DNA from: Cobetia marina
GTDB taxonomy: Bacteria; Pseudomonadota; Gammaproteobacteria; Pseudomonadales; Halomonadaceae
Length of the DNA stretch: 64,000 nt
NCBI RefSeq assembly: GCF_001720485.1
Contig: NZ_CP017114.1
Span: 2,542,001-2,606,000, forward strand
Direction: 5' to 3'
Of this stretch, positions 9,193-16,271 are shown in pieces. The notes beneath the pieces were generated by a model that saw nothing but the letters and a program-made list of their open reading frames with translations, did no database searches and was not told the origin of the DNA. A program made the translations under genes and the position numbers. Numbering within the stretch: position 1 is the stretch's first letter; each line of letters starts with the position of its first letter.

Positions 9193-9247
9193 ATAGAACA
9201 AAAATTCTCGGGGAATGTAAATGTAATATTCGAGCTAAATGTTCTAT
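9193..9247 (-). repeat. AT-rich inverted repeat at the adaptor-cargo boundary
   Basis: Arms ATAGAACA (9193-9200) and TGTTCTAT (9240-9247) are perfectly complementary, and a second inner pair CTCG/CGAG lies at 9207-9210 and 9231-9234. The element overlaps the stop of the DUF4123 gene. It could be a weak terminator or mRNA hairpin between adaptor and effector genes. Confidence 0.35.
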
Positions 9248-10047
9248 ATTAAATCTTGGATCGCCGCTTTATCGAGACAATGCATAACTTGTGCTGGATA
9301 CTCACTTTCCGCGACTTCATTTATTGCTTCAACAAGCCAATCATGGCGATGAGACGGTTGTTCGAAGGCTTCATAGAGTTCCGTCTCGTTACGTCGCAAG
9401 TCATCAATCAAGGCGTCAATGCGATTCATGCTGACAAGCGCTTGGGTTTGCCCATCATCACATTGAATCTCTTCAAAATGTGCAGGAATGTCGACAGTAA
9501 TTGAAGGTAGCTCAAGCGCATACCACGCACTATCCCGCCCGACATATTGCCATGCCAACATGTACTGCATGAGATTGCCACACTGTTGTGGGGTCAGCAT
9601 CTCGATCACTTGAGGTAAACGTCGCGTATCCGAGAACCGCAATACGTAACGTGTCTTCTGTACACTCACCAGGCGGAATGCATAGAAACGCTCCCAAAGT
9701 GCTGCCAAGGACTCCGAAGTGACAATCATACTGACCATCGGGCTACCTGATGTCAGGTGAGCCAGCGTATCGAGACGCCCTCTCCACTCGGGGTCGTCTC
9801 GCCCGATACGTAGCAATAGCGGTGACACTTGAAGCACTTCAAGACGTGTTTTCGCCGAATCCTGATAAAGCGCTCGCCACTCTGCTGCGGGCCATGAGGA
9901 CTGTACCCAGGAATACAAAGTGTCGTGCCGAAAGGCGGCATCTACCAGTAGATAGACAGATGGCTGCTCAGCATGAGCTAGCCATGCCTCGATCATCTCA
10001 CCAGTCTCTACAGCCCAGTTGGGTGGATAATGATCTATCAGTTGCAT
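9244..10047 (-). CDS. DUF4123 T6SS effector chaperone/adaptor (first vgrG island)
   Basis: About 267 residues. DUF4123 proteins (Tap/TEC family) bind an effector and load it on the C-terminus of the cognate VgrG. The N-terminal half shows the typical pattern VYLLVDAAFRHD, then SPLLLRI and MVSMIVTSESLAALWERFYAFRLV, then RYVLRFSDTRRLPQV, with a helical C-terminal third. The frame also offers an ATG at 10065 that would overlap the end of vgrG by 11 bp; the ATG at 10047 has a GTGAG box at good distance and is preferred. Its position directly after vgrG and before the Tle1 module supports the adaptor role. Confidence 0.85.
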   Translation of the reverse strand: MQLIDHYPPNWAVETGEMIEAWLAHAEQPSVYLLVDAAFRHDTLYSWVQSSWPAAEWRALYQDSAKTRLEVLQVSPLLLRIGRDDPEWRGRLDTLAHLTSGSPMVSMIVTSESLAALWERFYAFRLVSVQKTRYVLRFSDTRRLPQVIEMLTPQQCGNLMQYMLAWQYVGRDSAWYALELPSITVDIPAHFEEIQCDDGQTQALVSMNRIDALIDDLRRNETELYEAFEQPSHRHDWLVEAINEVAESEYPAQVMHCLDKAAIQDLI

Positions 10048-10054
10048 AGTGATC

Positions 10055-12655
10055 TCACGCGACATTCACCAATGGTGACCCGTTGGAGAGGTTTTTCAAT
10101 AGACATTCGACGCAGATGGCTTCTGGCATTTGAGGCAATGCAGCCTCCAGACTCGCAGGGCCTGCAAAGCTATGCTGTGCGCCTTTGACATCGACCTTGC
10201 CCGGCCCGTGCACTTCGATGTTGCCGCCACTCAGACGGATATAGCCGCCACCGCTGGTGAGCAGAATCTCGTTCTTGGCCTGGAGGGTAACGGTGCCTTC
10301 GGTGGAGGTGATGGTCATGTCCTTCTCGGAGGTCAGTTCCATCGCATCACTCTGCGCCTGCATTTCCACCTTGCCGCGTGCAGTAAAGAGCTTGATGCCG
10401 GCACGTTGCACGAACAACGAGAACTTTTCGGAGAGCGAGGCGATCAGGCTGCGGCCGGTGGCCAGGTTGATGTCTTCGCCGCTGGTGATGCTGAGTGACT
10501 TGCCCTGCGCCAGATGGGTGGATTCCGGCGTACTCAGCGCGATGCCTGCCGGTGAGCTGACATGCAGCCAGGGGGCGTCGAGCCGTGCGGCTTCACCACG
10601 CCCGCCCGCGCTGGCGCTTGCGGCGGAACTGCCATCGAAGTTGGTGCCGCTGTCTGCCGCACCGTAACGCCCCTGGGCATCTTCACTGGCCTGCTTGAGG
10701 TTGATGCGCGACTCAAGCGCTTCTGCGTTGTGGCTGGTGGCACTCTCGCTGAGCGTATTGGAGAGCTGATAGGCGCTGGCCAATTGTTGCTGAGCGGGCG
10801 TGAGATCGAGTTGTTCGCCACTGGCGGCGATCTGCCCCCAGCTGGTCAGCAGCAGGCCCTGATGCGCGCGGATGGCGCCATAGGCGTCCGAGCGCAGCTC
10901 GAAGCCGGTACCACGGAAGCTGCCGCGTGTGTTGCCCTGCTGATGGATCAGATAGCCCAGATTGAGCTGGGATTTCTCGTGCTCCGAATTCAGGCGCACG
11001 CGCTCCTGATCCGTCGCATCATCGAAGACCAGCTCGTTGTACTTGTTGCCGCGGTAGGTCTTGCTCTTGAGGCCGGAGAGCAGGCCATTGGAGTGCCATT
11101 GCGGGGTCTGATCACCGTTGTAGACCCGCCCGGTGATCAACGGGCGATCGGCATCGCCTTCGAGGAAATCGACGATGACTTCCTGGCCGATACGCGGCAC
11201 GAACACACTGCCCCAGCCGGCACCGGCGTTGGGCTGCGCGACACGTAGCCAGCAGCTGGCGTCAGCGGCACCCTTCTCGCTGCGGTCCCAGTGGAACTGC
11301 ACGCGCACGCGGTTGAGCGAGTCGGTGTGGATCTCTTCGTTCTCGGGGCCGACGACAATCGCCGTCTGCGGGCCACCCAAATTGGGCCGCGGATGATCGA
11401 GAGATGGACGGTACGGCTGACTGAGGCGCTGGGATTCGAAGTCGATTAGATACTGGCCGGTGCCGACATCGGCATAGTCGTCCTGCGCATCACTCTCAAG
11501 ACCATGTGCCTTGCGTGCCTCGGCCATGCGCGCCTGCAGGCTGCCCGGCAGCGCCTTGAGGTGCGCGGAGACCGGCAGTGCATTCTCGGCACAGACGGTC
11601 AGGCCCAGCACGAGGAATTCGCGCTCACTCGAGTCGCCGTCTTCATGGCGGGCGTGCTGACTGAGTTCGAACCAGCGGCCGACCTTCAACTGGCGGGTAC
11701 CCCCAGCGCCGTAGAAACGCTTGGCGCGGGATTCATGGGCCTCGAGGCGATTGACGGTCAGGCGTTCGCCGCGCGAGTGATCGTCGAAATAGTACTCGCC
11801 GGGATAGTCGTAGACTTCCTGCTCGCTGAGGTTGCCCTGATCGCTACGCGTGTCCTGGCCGGAGCGTTTCTCCAGGCCCGGCAGCTTGTAATCAAAGGTG
11901 CCGAGGCTGACACGCGTCGGTTGCTGCTGACGGCGACCGCTCCACTGGGTGATGGAGTCTTCCAGTTCAGTGGCATCCTGACGGTGGAAGCGAATCACCT
12001 GCGGCTCGACCGGTGCGCAGGTCGCGACATCATCGGTGATGACGAGGCGGTGGCCATTGAAGTCGCTGTCGTCAGAGGCGTGTTCGAAGTAATAGAACAG
12101 CCCTTCCTGCTCCATCAGGCGATTCACGAACTGGAAGTCGCTCTCGCGATATTGGACGCAGTAGCTGCGCGCCGGATACTCGCGACGCAGGTCCAGCCGC
12201 CAGCCACCCTGAGCTTCGCCCTGCGCGATGGCGTGGTTCGAGAACACCGCCTCGATGACCTCGACGGCGGTGAGGTCCTGGAAGATACGGCTGTCGCGAC
12301 CGAGCTTGAGCATCGAGAGCCACGGCACCAGCATCAACTGGTAATAGAAGACGCCGCCGTCCTCACCGAGCAGTGCGGCCGACTCGACCAGCCCCGAGAG
12401 CTTGCGGTAACTGCCATCGGCCTGACGCACCGAGAGCGCTGCCGGCTGTGCCATCAGGGTCTTGAGCTCGATATCACCGTTCTGGGAGATGCAGTCGAGG
12501 GTATAGGCGAAGGGACGCGACATGCGCTCTTCCCCCACCAGGCGATGCGGAATGAAGTCCGCGCCGCTCATCTCAAGCGTGAGCAGGCGCTCGTTCTGAT
12601 CCAGTGAAATCTCGAACGACTCCAGCAGGCTATCCAGCCAGGAATTCTCTGCCAT
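10055..12655 (-). CDS. vgrG: VgrG (TssI) spike protein, first copy
   Basis: An 866-residue T6SS spike protein with the gp27-like N-terminal region (from LTLEMSGADFIPHRLVGEE), the gp5-like OB/needle region (LRVAQPNAGAGWGSVFVPRIGQEVIVDFLEGD) and a DUF2345-type beta-helical C-terminal extension with repeats such as TLQAKNEILLTSGGGYIRL. The last 40 residues (after KVDVKGAQHSF) differ from the second VgrG and probably select the adaptor and effector. The frame opens at 12706, but the ATG at 12655 has a GAGGA box 8 bases upstream. The gene is near-identical over most of its length to the copy at 42181-44787. Confidence 0.96.
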   Translation of the reverse strand: MAENSWLDSLLESFEISLDQNERLLTLEMSGADFIPHRLVGEERMSRPFAYTLDCISQNGDIELKTLMAQPAALSVRQADGSYRKLSGLVESAALLGEDGGVFYYQLMLVPWLSMLKLGRDSRIFQDLTAVEVIEAVFSNHAIAQGEAQGGWRLDLRREYPARSYCVQYRESDFQFVNRLMEQEGLFYYFEHASDDSDFNGHRLVITDDVATCAPVEPQVIRFHRQDATELEDSITQWSGRRQQQPTRVSLGTFDYKLPGLEKRSGQDTRSDQGNLSEQEVYDYPGEYYFDDHSRGERLTVNRLEAHESRAKRFYGAGGTRQLKVGRWFELSQHARHEDGDSSEREFLVLGLTVCAENALPVSAHLKALPGSLQARMAEARKAHGLESDAQDDYADVGTGQYLIDFESQRLSQPYRPSLDHPRPNLGGPQTAIVVGPENEEIHTDSLNRVRVQFHWDRSEKGAADASCWLRVAQPNAGAGWGSVFVPRIGQEVIVDFLEGDADRPLITGRVYNGDQTPQWHSNGLLSGLKSKTYRGNKYNELVFDDATDQERVRLNSEHEKSQLNLGYLIHQQGNTRGSFRGTGFELRSDAYGAIRAHQGLLLTSWGQIAASGEQLDLTPAQQQLASAYQLSNTLSESATSHNAEALESRINLKQASEDAQGRYGAADSGTNFDGSSAASASAGGRGEAARLDAPWLHVSSPAGIALSTPESTHLAQGKSLSITSGEDINLATGRSLIASLSEKFSLFVQRAGIKLFTARGKVEMQAQSDAMELTSEKDMTITSTEGTVTLQAKNEILLTSGGGYIRLSGGNIEVHGPGKVDVKGAQHSFAGPASLEAALPQMPEAICVECLLKNLSNGSPLVNVA

Positions 12656-12753
12656 CCTTAACATCCTCACGGTGCGCGCGCTTCTTCGCTCGGCAAGCGA
12701 GTGCATCGGCTTGTTCAGTTCGGGTCATGCGTCTCAAGACGCAGCGATGTGCA

Positions 12754-12800
12754 ACATAGGACGAGCACAGTCAACACAGGACGAGCACAGTCAGCACAGG
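12754..12800. repeat. Short tandem repeat upstream of vgrG, period 20 bp
   Basis: Two and a third copies of a 20-base unit with core GGACGAGCACAGTCA (12754-12773, 12774-12793, partial 12794-12800), with one or two mismatches between copies. It lies in the gap between the thiolase-like gene and vgrG. Confidence 0.7.
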
Positions 12801-12821
12801 GCAAATGCAGCGCCGTCAGCG

Positions 12822-13979
12822 CTAACCGGCAAAGGGCGTGAGTGCCAGTACCTGAGTCTGAGTATCGTTTCGCAGCGATACGACCAGGGCGCTGTCGTTG
12901 TCTTCCAGTTCCGCGATCGCCAGCACCAGCGCCAACGCCAGCCAGGCATCTCCCGGCCAGCCGCAGAAGCTGTCGAGCGTGGTGCCATCCTCGATCATGT
13001 CCAGTCCCGGCCAGCGATTCATCAGGCTGGTGCCGGCTTCCACCGCGCGACCAGGCAGCCCGAGGCTATCAATCACCAGACGCATGGGCTCGAACGGCTC
13101 GCGGGTAGAGGCATGCTCGTCATTTTCCGCCTGCACGGGCCACTGGCGCTCGATCAGCTGCATCAGCGGTGCCGGCGAGCGGCGCAGCTCGCGGCTACCC
13201 CGCGCCGCATGGGTCAGCGTTGCCGCCAGCGGCACCTGCCAGCCCTGCAAGGGAGCCGGTGAGTCAGGCGCGAGGCGCTCGAAGAGCAGCGCCGCGACAG
13301 CCTCACCGGGAAACAGACCGCTCGGGCGAGAGGCATACGCCAGCTGACCGCGTCGCGACAGTTCCGAGACGCTGCTGTCGAACAACAGCGAGTCGACGCT
13401 GAGCCAGATGACATGCGGCATGCCACCCGACGCTTCAGCGGCCAGCAGTTCATGCAAGTCCTGCTCGGCCACCGCGCGATGCGTGACGCTGCCCAGCGCG
13501 TCGGCGAAGGGCGTGGCCGCCACCGTCTCGCGCAGACGTGCGATAAACCCCTCCACCAGGCTGGCATGACGAATCGGCGCACTCAGCACGATATCGAAGG
13601 GCGCGCCCTCCGGCAGCGCTTCCAGCATCAACAGCGCGTCGATGATCAGGGCCTGGATCAAGGTCTCGAGCCGCTGATGGCGGCGATCGAGACGTGCCAC
13701 CTGCTCGCCGGAGGCAGGCGATGCGCCCGCCTGCCCCAGCGCGATTTCGTGTACCAGCAGGCCATAGCCATCCGGGCCACGCAGGGTCGCGGAGATCTCG
13801 GCCGCCGCCGATGACGGCAGCTGCCCCTTGGCCACCGCCCCTGCAGAGGTCAGCGCCACGCCATCCAGCAGACACAGGGTGTCAGTGCGGTAGTCGCTGC
13901 GCACCTTGGTGACCGGCGCCTCGGGCTCTGCCGGGCGCACCTGCTGCAGGCGGTCATAGATCGAGCTCTTGAACATCAT
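12822..13979 (-). CDS. T6SS-associated protein with probable thiolase/ketosynthase-like fold
   Basis: 385 residues. The stretch WLSVDSLLF (about 192-200), followed by GLFPGEAVAALLFERL (221-236), matches the pattern VDSLL...GF(I/V)PGEAAAxLLLE seen in beta-ketoacyl-synthase-like proteins. A late Gly-rich helix (CGWPGDAWLALALVLAIAELED) fits the same fold. I see no ketosynthase active-site Cys motif, so it is unlikely to be a condensing enzyme. Its function in the T6SS is unknown. Its start overlaps the tssA stop in a TGATG junction, so it is coupled to tssA and is probably a structural or effector-handling part. The fold call is by eye. Confidence 0.75.
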   Translation of the reverse strand: MMFKSSIYDRLQQVRPAEPEAPVTKVRSDYRTDTLCLLDGVALTSAGAVAKGQLPSSAAAEISATLRGPDGYGLLVHEIALGQAGASPASGEQVARLDRRHQRLETLIQALIIDALLMLEALPEGAPFDIVLSAPIRHASLVEGFIARLRETVAATPFADALGSVTHRAVAEQDLHELLAAEASGGMPHVIWLSVDSLLFDSSVSELSRRGQLAYASRPSGLFPGEAVAALLFERLAPDSPAPLQGWQVPLAATLTHAARGSRELRRSPAPLMQLIERQWPVQAENDEHASTREPFEPMRLVIDSLGLPGRAVEAGTSLMNRWPGLDMIEDGTTLDSFCGWPGDAWLALALVLAIAELEDNDSALVVSLRNDTQTQVLALTPFAG

Positions 13980-15091
13980 CAGTGATCATCACGCCGCTGA
14001 GTGCCCAGGGTTTCACGGATGCCGTCCACGACATGTTCCTCGCGGATGACATCACGCAGCCATTCCTCCAGCGGCATGCGGCCCCAGCGCACGGCGCGTT
14101 CGACCAGATACGGCACCGGACTGTGCGGCTCGCTGCCCTTGAAGTACTGGGCGACGCCATTGAGCATGTCGAAGGCTTCCTCGCGGGTCTGCGGCGTGGT
14201 GCGCAGTGCCGCCGGCGCCATGCCCGCCTGAGCGGATGGCGTGACACTCGCATCCCCAGTGGAGGCATCGCCACTTGCGGCGTCCGTCACTTCTGCATCG
14301 CTCTCGGCGGATGCCTGGGCCTCATCGTCCAGGCTGACCCCGCGCTCGCCCAGCAGTCGCTCGATCAACTGGGTGCAATCCGCCAGACCACGCTGCAGCT
14401 GGCTGAAGGTCGGCGCGCTCACCCCCAGCTGCGCATTGAGCTGCGCCACCAGACCGGCCAGCGCCTGCTGGCACTTGACGATCTGCTGGTGACGCTCGCG
14501 GAAGGTCGCCGTCTCGGTCAGCACCACGGAACGCTGGAAGATATCGGCGTTGATCTTGCCATCCGCCAGCGCGCTTTCCATGGCATCCACGTCGGTACGC
14601 GCCAGGTTCTCGACCTGACGCGACTCCTCATAGCGGTCGAGCCCGTAGAGCTGCCCTTCCACCAGCGGCAAGGTGCCGATCATGCCGGCGAGGGTGTCAT
14701 CCAGCCAGGTCAGACGGGCGACACGCTCTTCATCACCTTCCTCGAGCGTCGGGTAAAGCGTCTCCCAGTACTGCTCACACAGCGCCGTCATCAGCTCCAG
14801 CCCCCAGGCCAGACCCATGAAATGATCCCGGTGCGCCAGGCCTTCGCAGAGCCAGCCCGCCAGCGACAGGTCCTTGCTCTGCTCGGCCAAACCGTCGGCA
14901 GTCAACGAGATGACGGCATTCCAGTCGGACTTCTTGAGATCGGCCTGCCATTCGCCCTGACTGAGGTAGGCCGGGTCTGCGCGACGCGCTTCCTTGATCT
15001 CGTCAAAGAGCAGCGAAAAGCCCAGGTCCTCTCCTGTCCCATGAGCGCCGATTGGCGCGAGCAGTTCGTCGCGGTCCCATTCGTCGGCCAT
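13979..15091 (-). CDS. tssA: TssA, T6SS baseplate/sheath assembly protein (ImpA family)
   Basis: 370 residues. The N-terminal ImpA domain is clear: LLAPIGAHGTGEDLGFSLLFDEIKEARR at residues 10-37, then WNAVISLTADGLAEQSKDLSLAGWLCEGLAHRDHFMGLAWGLELM. An Ala/Ser/Asp-rich linker around 270-300 leads to a C-terminal region (REEAFDMLNGVAQYFKGSEPHSPVPYLVERAVRWGRMPLEEWLRDVI) as in TssA1-type proteins. TssA organises the baseplate and the polymerising end of the tube and sheath. It lies downstream of hcp and is coupled to the thiolase-like gene. Confidence 0.93.
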   Translation of the reverse strand: MADEWDRDELLAPIGAHGTGEDLGFSLLFDEIKEARRADPAYLSQGEWQADLKKSDWNAVISLTADGLAEQSKDLSLAGWLCEGLAHRDHFMGLAWGLELMTALCEQYWETLYPTLEEGDEERVARLTWLDDTLAGMIGTLPLVEGQLYGLDRYEESRQVENLARTDVDAMESALADGKINADIFQRSVVLTETATFRERHQQIVKCQQALAGLVAQLNAQLGVSAPTFSQLQRGLADCTQLIERLLGERGVSLDDEAQASAESDAEVTDAASGDASTGDASVTPSAQAGMAPAALRTTPQTREEAFDMLNGVAQYFKGSEPHSPVPYLVERAVRWGRMPLEEWLRDVIREEHVVDGIRETLGTQRRDDH

Positions 15092-15174
15092 CTTGTCTCT
15101 CCTGAATCACGTGTTGATCGCGTTGCGAGGCAACGCCTGCGAAATCACTGTGGCGCAGTGCTGTTGTGTCAGAG

Positions 15175-15250
15175 CCAGTTAGCACAGCGCTATTGGTATA
15201 GAGCTATTGGCACAGACCCTGTTGGCAAAGAGCTGTTGGCACAGAACTGA
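15175..15250. repeat. Imperfect tandem repeat between tssA and hcp
   Basis: Four to five degenerate copies of a unit of about 14-16 bases with core CTRTTGGCAMAGAG occupy about 15175-15250. They lie in the 374-bp gap between the start of tssA and the stop of hcp. The rest of that gap holds the hcp terminator and nothing else recognisable. Confidence 0.6.
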
Positions 15251-15311
15251 CAGCACAATGATTTCGCAGGCGCTCATCGAAGCAAACGGGGATGCACAAG
15301 GGGAAAACAGA

Positions 15312-15344
15312 CATGCCGGGAGAGCCTATCGCTCCCCCGGCATG
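15312..15344 (-). terminator. Terminator-like hairpin downstream of hcp
   Basis: Arms at 15312-15325 and 15331-15344 form a 14-bp stem with one mismatch and a 5-base loop. Read on the minus strand it is followed by a T-rich run. It lies about 120 bp after the hcp stop and probably makes hcp a separate, highly expressed unit. Confidence 0.65.
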
Positions 15345-15465
15345 CCTTCTACCCGGACGTGATATCCCCTGAAGACGAGCTCACGCCAGCACGCTGGCCA
15401 AGCCCCGGGATGCCACTCTCCTGTTCATGGACGGCGACTCACGCCGCCGCGCCATGAGCCGATAC

Positions 15466-16011
15466 TCAGGAGTAGACGCGGTTGCGCGTGCGATCCCAAC
15501 CACCGGTGATGTTGCCGCCACCCTGGCCATCGCTGCGCTTCTGCTGGGTGTAGGTGACCTTGATACGTGCGAAGTTCAGCTTGATCTCTTCAGACGGCAG
15601 ATCGTGACGCGCGTCGTGCACGGAATCGGTCGCACCGCCACCGCCGGCCTGGGAGAAGGACGCCATGCCTTCCAGGTCCACGGAAGACACGATGACTTCC
15701 TCAAGCTTCACTTCCATGTAACGCACCTGCTCGCCACCGGCACGGTGAACCTGCAGGGTGATTTCCTTGATGTGCTGGCCGCGGCAGCACGCTTCGAACA
15801 GCTTCGGAGAAGCCTTGTCGATGAACTTCTTGATCGCGAACTCGCTCAGGTTGACGCGCTCGGCAGACGCACCACCGGCGGAGCTGGCAGTCGCGGAAGT
15901 CGCCTGGCTGGCGCCGAATTCGAAGCTCAGCAGCTCGATCCAGTCCTTGTGGTTGGTATCCAGACTCTCGCCCGGGATGCCGTCGATCTTGAGGTAGGCG
16001 TCAAAAGCCAT
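15466..16011 (-). CDS. hcp: Hcp (TssD), T6SS inner tube protein
   Basis: 181 residues with the full Hcp pattern: AFDAYLKIDGIPGES at the N-terminus, IELLSFEFGAS, then FIDKASPKLFEACCRGQHIKEITLQVHRAGG and YMEVKLEEVIVSSV. It forms stacked hexameric rings that carry effectors. The ATG is preceded by GGAG at 7 bases. It is flanked by gaps of 260 bp upstream and 374 bp downstream, with its own terminator, which suggests separate, stronger expression than the structural operon. Confidence 0.97.
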   Translation of the reverse strand: MAFDAYLKIDGIPGESLDTNHKDWIELLSFEFGASQATSATASSAGGASAERVNLSEFAIKKFIDKASPKLFEACCRGQHIKEITLQVHRAGGEQVRYMEVKLEEVIVSSVDLEGMASFSQAGGGGATDSVHDARHDLPSEEIKLNFARIKVTYTQQKRSDGQGGGNITGGWDRTRNRVYS

Positions 16012-16271
16012 GGTAAAACTCCATTTCCGTCATGTGATGGGTAGGCATCACGGGTAGCAGCCCTCCCTGGCTGCCACCTGCAACGCGTGTTCGGACACGC
16101 TACCGCCAGGAGATGCCATCCAGGCACCCCCACTGCGTATGTCCATGCTTCTCCGCTCTCGTGCGCCGGGCCTGCCTTCAGGCCTGTCATCCAAGAGCTC
16201 GACTCCTCCGTGAGTCGGCAAAATGAATCCGGTTGGGCGCTGCCCGTCAGTTCTGTTGTGTTCTGGTCAGG

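Noticed and set aside
13982..15250. A 422-codon plus-strand frame opposite tssA
   Set aside because: Antisense shadow of tssA; no recognisable domain.
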